Part shown: in pieces, positions 47,443 through 59,159 of the stretch | Layout of the letters: each line of letters starts with the position of its first letter | Numbering within the stretch: the first letter of the stretch is position 1 | Origin: Strix aluco | Lineage: Eukaryota > Chordata > Aves > Strigiformes > Strigidae | DNA length: 64,000 nucleotides | Assembly (NCBI RefSeq): GCF_031877795.1 | Contig: NC_133958.1 | Coordinates: 1,488,001-1,552,000 of the forward strand | Direction of reading: 5' to 3' | Translations under genes and position numbers: made by a program | Notes under the pieces: generated by a model | Seen by the model: only the letters and a program-made list of their open reading frames with translations | Told to the model about the DNA's origin: nothing | Databases searched by the model: none

Positions 47443-50400
47443 TCAGGCGCCTTGTTGGTTCGTCTCGTCTTCCTCGCGCCGCTTCCAGATCTGCGGCAGA
47501 GCAGGGAAAAGGGGGGGGGGGGAGTGGTCAGGGGGGGACAAAGGGACATTTTGGGGGGTGACAAATGTCCTCCAGGACCCCCCCTCGCTGTCACCGAAGC
47601 CCCTCACCTGGATGTAGGCCTCTGAGAGGGTGATCATCTGCGGCAAGATGTCGGTGACCTGCAGGTCCTGCAGCTCGTACCACTTCCCGGTGCCCTGCGA
47701 GGGGACAGAGGGGATGGCGGGGGGCGGGGGGGGGGGACACCCCCTTGTCACCCCTGAGGGGCTGAGGGACGGCAGCCCCAGGCCAGAGCTGGCCCCCGGC
47801 TGGCCCCCGGGAGCATCGCGCCAGCGGGTGTGGGGCTGGGCTGCGACGGGAGGGGCTCGAGGGTGCACACACAGGTGGGGTGTGGTCGTTATCGCTCGTT
47901 AACGAGAAATGGGGCCTGCACAGGCCGGAACATGAACACAACAGAATCAGTGTTAATATGGTTGGATAAAGTATGAGTAGGAGTATAGGTAAAAGTAAAG
48001 TCAAAGTAAAGTCAAAGTAAAGTCAAAGTCAAGTCAAAGTAAAGTCAAAGTAAAGTACGCTAAAAGTACACTAGAAGTAAAGTAAAGTATAAGTAAAGTA
48101 TAAGTAAAGTGTAGGTAAAGTGTAGGTAAAGTGTAGGTAAAGTGGAAGTAAAGTGGAAGTAAAAGTAAAGTCAAGTCTAAGTCAAGTCTAAAGTATAAAG
48201 TCTAAGTCAAGTCTAAGTCAAGTCTAAGTCAAGTCTAAGTCAAGTCTAAGTCAAGTCTAAGTCAAGTCTAAGTCAAGTCTAAAGTATAAAGTCTAAGTCA
48301 AGTCTAAGTCTAAGTAAAGTCTAAGTCAAGTCCAAGTCCAAGTCAAGTCCAAGTCCAAGTCAAGTCCAAGTCCAAGTCAAGTCTAAGTACAAGTAAAGTA
48401 CAAAAGTAAAGTATAGGTAAAGTAAAGTATAAGTAAGTCAAGTCTGAGTCAAGTCTGAGTCAAGTCTAAAGTATAAAGTCTAAGTAAAGTCTAAGTCTAA
48501 GTCTAAGTAAAGTCTAAGTCTAAGTCTAAGTAAAGTCTAAGTCTAAGTAAAGTCTAAGTCTAAGTAAAGTCTAAGTACAGTCTAAGTAAAGTCTAAGTAC
48601 AAGTAAAGTACAAAAGTAAAGTATAGGTAAAGTCAAGTATAAGTAAGTCAAGTCTAAGTCAAGTCTAAGTCAAGTCTAAGTCTAAGTCAAGTCTAAGTCT
48701 AAGTCAAGTCTAAGTCAAGTCTTAAGTCAAGTCTTAAGTCAAGTCTTAAGTCAAGTCTTAAGTTAAAGTCTAAAGCATAAGTAAAGTCTAAGTAAAGTGT
48801 AAGTATAAGTAAAGTCTAAGTATAAGTAAAGTCTAAGTAAAAGTAAAGTCTAAGTAAAGTATAAATATAAGTATAAATATACATATAAGTAAAGTATAAG
48901 TAAGTATAAGTATAAATATAAGTATAAACCTGTGTGTAAGTAAAGCACAAACCCAAGCCCAAAGCCCCAGTACCAGTGCCGGTACCTACAAGCGCCAGCA
49001 CCGACCCCCTCGGTTCTCCCCCAGCCCTGGCCAGGCTCTGGGTGAATCCACCAGGAGACTGAAACCAGACGTTTCCACTCAAAACAAAGGTGCCGGTTAT
49101 TCTGGGTGGCTGATTTTTGGTCCCTAAGGCCGGACCCGCTCACAGCGCCTTCGGGTGCCTCAGCTACGGGTGGACGCCCCGCGTAGGATTTCCCGCTCGC
49201 CGGGACAGGCTCAACAAACCCTCGCTGCACCCGGGGCTGCCCAGCGCCTGCGGGGCTGGATGGTGGGAACGGGTGCGAGCGGGGATGGATCTGCCTTAAT
49301 TCCCTCTCTCCCAGTGGTGATTTGATGCAGCCCCTGTATTTCCCTATTTAAGTGCGTGATTCCACCTTTCCTTACTGCGTCTTTTCTGTATGACTGTTAC
49401 ATTATTCCGTTATCCCCAGTAAAACACACCTCCTCTTGTCACCCCGCTGTCCGAGTTTAATTAACACCCTTAATCAGCAAAACACCCCCCCAGGGACAAG
49501 CGACACTCACGTGGTGCAGCACGTGGATGCGGTAGGAGCCCTCCGAGGGTTTCCCGTCGTGCACAATGTTGGCGATGAGGTCGTAGGTGGTGTTGGCGTG
49601 CGCCGCCTGCACCTCCTCTGACAGGTATTCCCGCAGGTCCACGTTCCTGGGGACACCCCGGAGCACCCCACACCCCTCAGCTGGGTGTCGCCGGCACCCA
49701 AACCCCAGAGGAACCCCTACACCACCCACAGACCTCCCCAGATGCTTCCAACCGCCCCTTAGATGCTCCCAAACCCCCTCCAGATGCTCCCAAACCCTCC
49801 CCAGATGCTGCCAAACCCCTCCTAGATGCTCCCAAACCCCCTTCAGATGCTCCCAAACCCCCTTCAGATGCTCCCAAACCCCTCCTAGATGCTCCAAACC
49901 CCCCCAGATGCTTCCAAACCCCTCCTAGATGCTCCCAAACCCCCCCCAGATGCTTCCAAACCCCTCCTAGATGCTCCCAAACTCCCTCCAGATGCTTCCA
50001 AAACCCCCCAGATGCTCCAAACCTCCCCCAGATGCTCCCAAACCACCTCCAGATGCTCCCAACTCTCCCCAGATGCTTCCAAACTCCTCCTAGATGTTCC
50101 CAAACCTCCTTTAGATGCTTCCAAACCTGCTCCAGATGATTTCAAACCCCTCCTAGATGCTCCCAACTCCCCCAGTTGCTCCCAAACACCTCCTAGATGC
50201 TTCCAACCTCCCCCAGATGCTCCCAAACCCCCTCAGATGCTCCTAAACCCCCTCCAGATGCTTCCAAACCCTCCCCAGATGCTTCCCAACTCCTCCTAGA
50301 TGTTCCCAAATCTCCTTTAGATGCTTCCAAACCCGCTCCAGATGATTTCAAACCCCTCCCAGATGCTCCCAACCTCCCCTAGTTGCTCCCAAACACCTCC

Positions 50401-53400
50401 TAGATGCTTCCAAACCCCCTCCAGATGTTTCCAAAACCCTCCTAGATGCTTCAAACCTCCCCCAGATGCTTCCAAACCACCTCAGATGCTTCCAAACCCC
50501 TCCTAGATGCTCCAACCCTCCCCCAGATGCTCCCAAATCCCCTCCAGATGCTTCCAAACCTGCCCAGATGCTGCCAAACCCCTCCTAGATGCTCCTAAAC
50601 TCCCTCCAGATGCTTCCAAACCCCCTTTAGATGCTCCCAAACTCCCCCTAGATGTTCCAAACCTCCCCCAGATGCTTCCAAACCTGCCCAGATGCTCCCA
50701 AACCCCCTCCAGATGCTTCCAATCCCTCTCCAGATGCTTCCAATCCCTCCCCAGATGCTTCCAAACCTCCCCCTAGATGCTTCCAAACCCCTCCTAGATG
50801 CTCCCAACCTCCCCGAGATGCTCCAAACCTCCCCCAGATGCTCCCAAACCCCCTCCAGATGCTTCCAAACCCCCTCCAGATGCTTCCAAACTCCTCCTAG
50901 ATGCTCCCAAACCTCCTTTAGATGCTTCCAAACCTGCTCCAGATGATTCCAAACCCCTCCTAGATGCTTCCAAACCCCCCAGATGCTTCCAAACCCCCTC
51001 CAGATGCTTCCAGACCCCCTTCAGATGCTTCCAGACCCCCTCCAGATGCTTCCAGACCCCCTCCAGATGCTTCCAGACCCCCTCCAGATGCTTCCAGACC
51101 CCCTCCAGATGCTTCCAGACTCACAACGGGGTGCACGGAAAGAGAGAGAGAAACCCCAAGTGCCCACCCAGGGGTCTTCACCACTCACGTGATGGGGAAG
51201 TTGACGATGGTGGGGTTCTTCTCGACAAAGAAGTTGTTCTTGGTGAAGCGCTTGATGCAGAAGATGAGGTAGGGAGGCAGCTTGGTGAGCTGGAAGCGCT
51301 TGAGAAAGTTCTCCTTGTAGGTTTTGTACTCCTTCTCGGTGGCCCCGTTGAATTTGGCCAAGATGCTGAAGAGGGGGACCTGGGGGATGATGAGCTGCTC
51401 CTTCTCGTCCTTGTAGAGCGGGGCGGTGGGAAGGTCCAACGTCAGGTACATGAAGGTGGATTCCACCATCATCTCCTGGTACTCGGTGTTCTGCAGGAGC
51501 TGCGCCTTCTCCTCGGCTGGCTGCGGGACACGGGGCTCAGTTGGGGGCTTGTAGACCCCCACGGGGGCAAGAACCAGCCCCCTTTGCCCTTCCATGTACT
51601 CACCAGATCCGGGTGAGGCAGTTTTTTGGTGAAGATGCGCATAGAGCCCTGGAAAACGTCGGTGACAATGGCTGCGGGGACAGAGAGACGTTGGTGGGGG
51701 ACCAGGGGTGACAAGAGGGTGCCCCAAGGGAATAAGGAGCCTTCATCACCCTCCACTCACTCTTCTTCTTCTTCTTCGTGCCGCCCAGGGCCGAGTGTAG
51801 CGCGTTCAGGAACCAGGAGAGAAAGTCCACCCCGTCCCCTACAAACCAGAGAGTAAATCAGAACTGGGGCAGGGGGCTGGATCCAGAGTGTCCCCCCCAC
51901 CACCACCATCCCACCCTGCTCCTCACCTTGCTTGGTGATCTGGAAGTTCTTCTTGCTGCAGAGAACCACGGCCTGCAGCATCTCGTGGGGCGAAACGTGA
52001 GCTTTGAAGTTCCGGGGGTTCCAAAGTTTCCGCATCAGCTCCCCAAAACGCTGCACCAGCAGGAACATGATGTCCCCGGGCGGGCGCTGGATGCTCTTGT
52101 AGTTCTCCTCCTCCAAAAAATAATTCCTCAGCGGCGGCACGTTGGATAAAGCCTGTGGGAGAGAAGCCAGGAAGCATCCCCGCCAGCCTCGGGGTGGGAT
52201 TTCACCCCAGAAATGAAGCCTGGAGCCCCCTACCCGGTGATACCTGGAGGACGGCGTTGGCGTAATCATTGGCTTTGATGTTGTTGAGCCCCACGATGCC
52301 AGGCAGGTACGTGGTGCCATCGTAGGCACGGGAGAGCTTGGCCTGCTTGTCCAAGTTGGTGATCTGCTGCGCGGTGAAGGTGGGCTTCAGCACGTACTGC
52401 GGGAGAGAAACGGCGTCGGAAAAAGAAGGGGGGCACACAAAGCTGAACCCCCCTCCCAGGGCAGCTCAGCCCTCCTGCCGCACCGTGATGTCCTCCAGAG
52501 AGGAGTCGATGATCTCGTAGTTGTCGGGGAGGCAGTAAAACTTGAGCGTGTGGAGGTTGAGGAAGACGTGGTGGCTGAACTGGACGCTGTGGATGTAGGC
52601 GTGAGACTTCAGCCCGCGGCCTGTGGGGGAGAGGGGGGGTGTCAGGGTGGAGGGGCACGGGAGGGGCTCGAGAGGGAGGTGGTGGGGTTGGGGGGAGCCT
52701 CAAGTCCTCAGAGAGGAGAGAGGGAGGTGGAGATGGACTGAAGTGATTCCCCATCCGCATCTGGAGGCTGCTTCTGCCCACCCCGAGCGTCCCCGTGCCT
52801 CCCCCCAGGCAATATCTGGCCCCTGGGGATCCCTGTGCCCCCCTCAGCAGCACCCCAGCCCCTGGGTGTCCCCCATGTCCACCCCCCCCCAGCAACACCC
52901 TGGCCCCTGGGTGTCCCCGCCATGTCCCTCCAGCAGCACCCCGCTCCCCAGGGGGACTCACCCTGGAAGTACTTCCCGCAGACGAGGCAGGCGTAGACAT
53001 TGATGTGGGACAGTGAGATGGAGCAGAGCTTCTCGAAATCGAAATCCAGGACGCTCCTGGGATTGGGGCAGAGCTGCAGGTGGGCTGGGGGGGACCCCCA
53101 GGGACAGCGGGGACCCCCAGGAGGGGGAGGAGCCCCCAGGGGATGCCCCAACCTGTCCCCCCCCCACTCACTTGTTGATGGTGTCCAAGTAGGGGCAGTG
53201 CCGGCTGCGCTGGTCCTCGGGGTCGAAGCGGCCGTAGCGCACTGCGGGGCGAGGGGCTCGTTAGCGAAGGGGGTCGCGGGTCTCATTAGTGCCAGGACGA
53301 CCCCTCGCACCAGCCGTGAAGGAAATGGCCCCCTCCCCGTTAAGCCCCACCCGGGGATGAGTCTCGGTTCCCCCCCCGGGTGCCTCTTCTCCTCCCCAGA

Positions 53401-53916
53401 ACTGAGCCCGGGACCCCCAGGATCAGCCCCGGTGCCCCCCCCGCACCCCTGGACCCCCTCGTGTGTCCCCCTCCACAGACACCCCCGGTCCCCTCCACAG
53501 ACACCCCCGGTGCCCCCCCCGCAACACCCCGGACCCCCCCGTGTGTCCCCCTCCAGACACCCCCGGTCCCCACCGGTGGGCTCGGGCTCAGGATCGGAGT
53601 CGCCATCAGGCTCACGCTCACGCTTGACCCGCACCGGGCCGGTGGGGATGGCGGAGCCCCCCCAGGAGCCGGTCCCCGCCTCCCGCTTGATCCGGGCGGG
53701 ATCAACCGGCAGCGGCAGGGCCAGGCCCGGCTCCACCGCCTCCCGCCTCCCGCGGTCTCGCTCCGCCTCCCGCCGCCCCCGGGACCGCTCCGCATCCCCC
53801 TCCCGGCGGCTCCGCGACGAGCCCCGTGAGGAGGAGGAGGAGGAAGACGAGCCGCCGCCGCCCGGGCCCCGCGGGGCCGCCCGGGCCTCCCGCTCCCGCT
53901 TCCCGCGGCTCGACAT
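47443..53916 (-). CDS. USP39: USP39 (SAD1 homologue), tri-snRNP inactive ubiquitin-protease-like protein, 12 exons, 590 aa
   Basis: Splicing factor of the U4/U6.U5 tri-snRNP, nuclear. Exons on the minus strand: 53916-53574, 53241-53172, 53056-52962, 52620-52484, 52396-52244, 52152-51927, 51838-51761, 51671-51604, 51520-51189, 49646-49511, 47694-47608, 47490-47443; phases are consistent. Residues 1-114 are a basic, serine/arginine-rich leader that differs most from human. A UBP-type zinc finger follows (RHCPYLD, ACLVCGKYF, LKSHAYIHS, NLHTLKFYC), then the USP fold from about residue 250. The usual catalytic cysteine box is LNNIKANDYANAVLQ, with Asp in place of Cys, as in all USP39, so no protease activity is expected. 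The end EDETNQQGA matches human. ATG 53916 is chosen over 53931 because it aligns with the human start. Two introns carry large satellite arrays. Confidence 0.97.
47985..48950 (-). repeat. AAGTC/AAGTA satellite in USP39 intron
   Basis: About 960 bp made of interleaved AAGTA, AAGTC and AAGTCTAAGTC units (5, 6 and 11 bp, with blocks of 16-17 bp), in the penultimate-exon intron. It is AT-richer than anything else in the window apart from the 3' UTRs. The coding (minus) strand reads GACTTAGACTTGACTT. Confidence 0.93.
49730..51125 (-). repeat. AGATGCT minisatellite in USP39 intron
   Basis: About 60 units of 21-24 bp, CCAGATGCTTCCAAACCCC, alternating with CCTAGATGCTCCCAAACC. The end nearest 51120 has perfect 21-bp copies (CTCCAGATGCTTCCAGACC), suggesting the most recent growth there. 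It fills nearly all of the 1.5-kb intron between exons 51189-51520 and 49511-49646. Confidence 0.93.
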
Positions 53917-54128
53917 CCCGCCCCTGCGCATGCGCGGGGGGGCGGTGTCTAGGACCGCGCGGCGCCGGGACCGCGCATGCGCAGACGCGCGGGCGCAGCC
54001 GCGCCCGCGCGTCTGCGCATGCGCGGTCCCGGCAACCGGCGGGGCTTTTAAAGGGACCGCGTCCCGTTACCGGTGGCCCGGTGCCGCCCGCGGTCTCCCG
54101 TGCTCTAGGCCGGCTCCGGTGGCGGCTG
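53917..54128. promoter_or_regulatory. Bidirectional USP39/C2orf68 promoter with inverted repeat and NRF1 motifs
   Basis: Only 212 bp separate the two divergent start codons. GCGCATGCGC, the palindromic NRF1 consensus, occurs at 53926-53935, 53973-53982 and 54015-54024. The last two sit inside a perfect inverted repeat, arms 53964-53996 and 54001-54033 (33 bp each), spacer AGCC. The region is TATA-less and CpG-rich. In human the two genes are also divergent neighbours. Confidence 0.8.
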
Positions 54129-55573
54129 ATGGAGGCGACCGCGGGCTGGCGCTGCCGCCCGGGTGGGCGACTCGATATGAGCCACGGTTTCGTGCGGCAC
54201 ATCCGCCGCAACCAGATCGCCAGGTACCGGCCTTAGGCCAGCGCGGCCCCGGGACCCGCTGTGACACTTCTGGTGTGTGTCCTCCCCCCCCCCCCGCTCT
54301 CCCGGTAACCTCCTCGGTCCCCCCCCCCCCGGTGCACAGGGACGCCTACGAGCGGGCGGTCCGGCAGGCGCGGGGGCGGGCGCGGGGCCGGCTCACCCCG
54401 ACCCCCCCCCGGCCCCGCCGCCCCGACCAGCAGGTGTATCGACCCCGGCGGCCCGGTGAGTGGGGGGCACCCATGGGTGGGGGAGGAACACCCCTGGGTG
54501 AGCTGGGGGGCACCCAAGAAGGGGGATAAATGGGGGGAGACCTCAGGGTGGGCTGGGACAAGAGGGGGCACCCAGGGGTGGGGGGAGTGTCACGAGGCAC
54601 CCCTGGGTGCGCCTGGGCATGGGAGGGGCACCCAAGGGTGGGGGGGAGGTGGGGGAGCACCCCAGGGTGGGTTGGGACATGGGGGGTACCCAAGGGAGAC
54701 ACAGGGATGGGGGACACCCACGCGTGGGCTGGGCATGGGGGGGGGGGCATCCAAGATGGTCATGGGGATGGGGGGCACCCAAAGGTGGGAGGGAGTAGGG
54801 GAAGCACCCCAGGGTGGGCTGGGACATGGGGGGCACCGAAGGGAGACACAGAGATGGGGAGCACCCATGGGTGGGCTGGGCATGGGGGGGGCACCCAAGG
54901 GAGGGATGGGGATGGGGGGCACCCAAGAGATGGTTTGGGAGTGGGGGGGCACCTAAGGGTGGACCAGGGAATGGGGTGGTGTGCAAGGGGGTGATGGGGT
55001 GGGGGGCACCTAAGGGTGGGCTGGGGCATGGGGAGGGGGGGCGCTGGCTGCTCCCTGAGGGCGCAGGTGCCACAGGGGGTCCCGGGGGAGGTGCCAGCCC
55101 GGATCCCCCCACCGCCGACACCCGCGGGCCCCGACTCTTCTGCCTGGAGTATGAGGGGGACGACGGCCACGTCACCTGTGTCATCGTGCACCAGGTGGGG
55201 ACCCTGGCGTCCGGACCCCGCACACCCCCGGGGGGGTGGCTGGGCAGGGTCCTGGGGGCACCCATGGGTGCGGGGTTGGGGGGGCAGGAGGAGCAAGGAG
55301 GGGGGATGCTGTGTGCAGGGGGGTCGGGGCACCCATGGATGTGGGTGGGGGACATGGGGTGCCCTGGATGCAGGTGGGTGCTGGGTGGGTGGGTGTGGGT
55401 GCTGCTGTGGGGCGCTGCCATGGAGCGCAGCGGGTGACAGGGTGCTGCAGGGGGACAGCGCGGAGGAGGTGACACGGCGGGTGTGCGCCCGGAGCCCGCT
55501 GGAGCCAGCCCTGCGCTGGGCCCTCTGCCAGCGGGTGCAGGACGAGCTCAGCAAGCGCCGAGGGACGGGGTGA
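54129..55573 (+). CDS. C2orf68: UPF0561 protein, C2orf68 homologue, 4 exons, 153 aa
   Basis: Function unknown. Exons: 54129-54223, 54340-54455, 55067-55194, 55451-55573; phases are consistent. Conserved blocks: GGRLDMSHGFVRHIRRNQIA near residues 12-31, the basic stretch with TPTPPRPRRPDQQVYRPRRP, then LFCLEYEGDDGHVTCVIVHQ, and a C-terminal helix with LRWALCQRVQDELSKRR. Human is 166 aa; the bird protein is shorter and alanine/arginine-rich, in line with the high GC of the region. Divergent from USP39 and sharing its promoter, so probably broadly expressed. A GGGTGGGCTGGG minisatellite fills intron 2. Confidence 0.93.
54456..55030 (+). repeat. Minisatellite in C2orf68 intron 2
   Basis: About 30-bp subunits of GGGTGGGCTGGGACATGGGG and GGCACCCAAGGG in a higher-order unit of about 145 bp (GCACCCCAGGGTGGG at about 54657 and 54802). 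The array begins directly at the donor GTGAGTGGGGGGCACCC. Confidence 0.9.
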
Positions 55574-56037
55574 CGCTGCCAACACCCCCCGAGGGACACT
55601 GCCACCCCCCAGGGGTTACTGCCACCCCCTGGGGACGCTGCGAGGCCCGGGATGGGTGACAGCCGCTACCTGGTGTCAGTAAAGGTGCTGCGAGGCTCCG
55701 GTGTCTGGCTCCGCTTGGGGAAACTGAGGCACGGGGAGACACCCAGGTGGCTGGGCTGGGGGAGGGGAGGGCATTTGGGGACCCCAATGTGTCACCGTGT
55801 CACATCGCCGCTGTCATCGCCCTCAGCATCCCCTGTCATGGGTGCCAGGGTGCCCCCTGTGCAGGTGCCAATGGGTGCCCCCCATCTTGTCCCCTCCCCA
55901 GGTGCCATCATGTCCCCAGGGTCCCCTCCATCTCAGTGGCAGGGCCACAGCACCCTCCTGTCCTTCCCCCACCCTGTGCTGGTGGCACCTGGGGACAAAA
56001 CCGGGTGTCCTCAGGGCAGATCCCACCCTTTGTTATT
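55574..56037 (+). other. C2orf68 3' UTR and spacer
   Basis: Single-copy non-coding DNA. The only poly(A)-like hexamer near the stop is AGTAAA at 55679-55684, a weak variant. No other gene or repeat seen. Confidence 0.4.
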
Positions 56038-57005
56038 GTAGGGTCTCCTCAGAGGTGGGTTGTGCTGGTTTATTGTGACAGGGTCTCCCCAAATCCGGTC
56101 CCTTTGTTATTGTAGGGTCTCCCAGGAGCAAAGCGGGGTGGTTTGTTATTGTAGGGTCTCCTCAAAGCAGGTCCTGGTGCTGATTTATTGTAGGGTCTGG
56201 CACGTTTGTTGCTGTAGGGTCTCCCCAAAGATCATCCCGTTGGTTTGTTACTGTAGGGTCTCCCCAAAGATCATCCCGTTGGTTTGTTATTGTAGGGTCT
56301 CCCCAAAGATCATCCAATTGGTTTGTTGTTGTAGGGTGTCCCTGAAGCAGATCTTGGTGGTTGTTTACCGTAGGGTCTCCCTGAAGATCACCCCGTTGGT
56401 TTGTTGTTGTAGGGTCTCCCCGAAGATCATCCCATTGGTTTGTTATTGTAGGGTCTCCCCAAAGATCACCCCGTTGGTTTGTTGCTGTAGGGTCTCCCCA
56501 AAGATCACCCCGTTGGTTTGTTGCTGTAGGGTCTCCCCAAAGATCACCCCGTTGGTTTGTTGTTGTAGGGTCTCCCTGAAGATCATCCCGTTGGTTTGTT
56601 ATTGTAGGGTCTCCCTGAAGATCATCCCGTTGGTTTGTTGCTGTAGGGTCTCCCCGAAGATCATCCCATTGGTTTGTTATTGTAGGGTCTCCCCAAAGAT
56701 CACCCCGTTGGTTTGTTGTTGTAGGGTCTCCCCAAAGATCACCCCGTTGGTTTGTTGCTGTAGGGTCTCCCCAAAGATCACCCCGTTGGTTTGTTGCTGT
56801 AGGGTCTCCCCAAAGATCACCCCGTTGGTTTGTTGCTGTAGGGTCTCCCTGAAGATCACCCCGTTGGTTTGTTGTAGGGTCTCCCCGAAGCAGATCTTGT
56901 GGTTGTTTACCGTAGGGTCTCCCCGGGGATCGTCCTGCTGCTCGGTTATTGTCGGGTCTCCTCAAAGCTGCTCCCGCTGGTTTGTTATTGTAGGGTCTCC
57001 CCAAG
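56038..57005 (-). repeat. 39-bp minisatellite overlapping the VAMP5 3' end
   Basis: About 24 units, regular 39 bp in the centre: GGTTTGTTATTGTAGGGTCT then CCCCAAAGATCACCCCGTT. Because 39 is a multiple of three, open frames run through it on both strands. Its last units supply the final codons and stop of VAMP5. Confidence 0.93.
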
Positions 57006-59067
57006 TCCTGGCAGGCTCCCCGTGGCACCAGGGGGGGTACCGAGGGGGACAGGGACGGTGACAGTGATGATGGCAGGGGGTGGCCGCGGCAGCCCTAGCG
57101 CCAGGGCGAGGACGAGGAAGAGGAGGAGGAGGAAGAGGGTGACGAGGCCGATGGCCACCAGGCGCCAGCGCCGGTGTCCCCTGTGCTGCTGCTGCGCCAC
57201 CGCCTGCGTGCTGCGGACGAAGCTTTCGCCCTGTGGGGACAGCGTGGGGGGGGGACACGGTACCCCCCCGGGCCATATAGGGCTGTAGTGTCCGGGGGGC
57301 CCTATAGTGCCATACAGCCCCCCCCTTCCCCCCCGACGCTATAGTGTCCTGTGTGTCCCCCCCCAGCTGTATGTCCCTATAGCATTCCCCCCCCCCCGAT
57401 TCCTCCCCCCAGGACCGTATGTCCCTACAGTGTCCCCCTGCGAGCGGTTCCCCCGTCCCTGAGGCTGCAGGTCCCTATAGTGTCCGTCCCTCCCCACCCG
57501 GGGACCACACCCCCACCAGTGTTTGTGTCCCCCAGGGCTCTATGTCCCTATAGTGTCCCCCCGGCCATGTTCCTTCCCCCGGGACTGTATGTCCCTATAG
57601 CGTGTCCCCCCAGGGGCTCTATGTCCCTATAACGTGTCCCCCCCCAGGGGCCATATGTCCCTATAGTGTGTTCTCCCAGGGCTCTATGTCCTATAGCGTG
57701 TCCCCCCCCAGGGGCCATATGTCCCTATAGTGTTCCTCAGGGCTCTATGCCCCTATAGGATGTCCCCCCAGTGCTAGATGTCCCTATAGTGTGTCCCCCC
57801 CGAGGCTTTATGTCCCTATAGTGTGTCCCCCAGGGCTGTATATCTCTATAGCGTGTCCCCCCAGGGGCTCTATGTCCCTATAGCGTGTCCCCCCCAGGGC
57901 TAGATGTCCCTATAGTTTGTCCCCCCAGGGCTCTATGTCCCTATAATGTGTCCCCCCCCAGGGCTCTATACCCCTATAGTGTGTCCCCCCCAGGAGTTAT
58001 ATGTCCCTATAGTGTCCCCCAGGGCTCTATGCCCCTCTAGTGTGTGTCCCCCCAGGGCTCTATGCCCCTATAGCATGTCCCCCTCAGGTCTAGATGTCCC
58101 TATAGTGTGTCCCCCAGGGCTGTATATTTCTATAGTGTGTCCCCCCAGGGGCTCTATGTCCCTATAGTGTGTCCCCCCAGGGCTCTCTACCCTTATAGTG
58201 TGTGTCCCCAGGAGTTATATGTCCCTATAGTGTCCCCCAGGGCTCTATGTCCCTATAGTGCGTCCCTCCCAGGGCTCTATGTCCTATAGTGTGTCCCCCC
58301 CGGGGCTCTATGTCTCTCTAGTGTCCCTCCCCAGGGCTCTATGTCCCTATACTTTGTCCCCCCCAGGGGTTATATGTCCCTATAGTGTGTCTCCCCCAGG
58401 GCTCTATGTCCCTATAGTGTGTCCCTCCAGGGGCTCTATGTCCCTACACTTTGTCCCCCCAGGGGCTCTATGTCCCTATAGCGTGTCCCCCAGGGCTCTA
58501 TATCCCTATAGTGTGTCCCCCCCCAGGAGTTATATGTCCCTATAGTGTCCCCCAGGGCTCTATGCCCCTCTAGTGTGTGTCCCCCCCAGGGCTATATGTC
58601 CCTATAGTGTGTCTCCCCCAGGGCTCTATGTCCCTATAGTTTGTCCCCCCAAGCGACTATATGTCCCTATAGTGTCCCCCAGGGCTGTATATTTCTATAG
58701 TGTGTCCCCCCCAGGGGCCCTATGTCCCTATAGCGTGTCCCCCCAGGGCTCTATGTCCCTATAGTGCGTCCCCCCCAGGAGTTATATGTCCCTATAGTGT
58801 CCCCCAGGGCTCTATGTCTCTCTAGTGTCCCTCCCCCAGGGCTCTATGTCCCTATACTTTGTCCCCCCAGGCTCTCTATGTCCCTATAGTGCCCCCCCGG
58901 GCTGTATGTCCCTATAGGTGCGGGTGGGTGCCCACCATGGCGCGCAGCTCCTGGGCGCGGCTGTCGAGGTCGCTGAGGCGCCCGTCCCGCTCCAGCGCCC
59001 GGGCGAAATTCTGCTTCATCAGCTCCGTCACCTCCTCGGCCTCGCGCTGGCACCGCGCCAGCCCCGC
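56985..59067 (-). CDS. VAMP5: Vesicle-associated membrane protein 5 (two of three exons)
   Basis: R-SNARE-like tail-anchored protein of plasma membrane and vesicles, linked to muscle membrane traffic. Two exons on minus: 59067-58936 and 57230-56985, both phase 0. The SNARE motif reads LARCQREAEEVTELMKQNF then ARALERDGRLSDLDSRAQEL; the arginine in ALERD is the zero-layer residue. After a short linker (HRGHRRWR) comes a single hydrophobic anchor (VAIGLVTLFLLLLFLVLALA), then a tail of about 33 residues, longer than in VAMP2/8 and as in VAMP5. RCQ, EVTE, NF and TQ-AQ positions fit VAMP5 best, and VAMP5 neighbours C2orf68 in human. The first exon, probably coding little beyond Met, was not found in 59068-60635 and may lie in the gap. 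The stop TAA (56985-56987) falls inside a minisatellite. Confidence 0.85.
57290..58925 (-). repeat. CTATGTCCCTATAGTGT minisatellite in VAMP5 intron
   Basis: About 45 units of 30-38 bp, AGGGCTCTATGTCCCTATAG plus TGTGTCCCCCCC, ending about 20 bp before the SNARE exon. Some units contain short palindromes around CTATAG. Confidence 0.92.
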
Positions 59068-59159
59068 CTGGGGACAGGGAGGGGTGGGGGACACGTGGGG
59101 ACAGTGGGACCCCGGGGACGGGGAAGTGTGGGGATGGGGGGTGGGGGGACTGTGGGTGC

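Noticed and set aside
56060-57061. 333-codon + strand frame (SPKITPLVCCCRV repeats)
   Set aside because: A consequence of the 39-bp unit being a multiple of three; antisense to the VAMP5 3' end with no promoter or splice evidence.
56985-59067. VAMP5 versus VAMP2/3 or VAMP8
   Set aside because: The LERD string resembles VAMP2, but RCQ, EVTE, NF, the TQ-AQ positions, the long luminal tail and the C2orf68 neighbour favour VAMP5.
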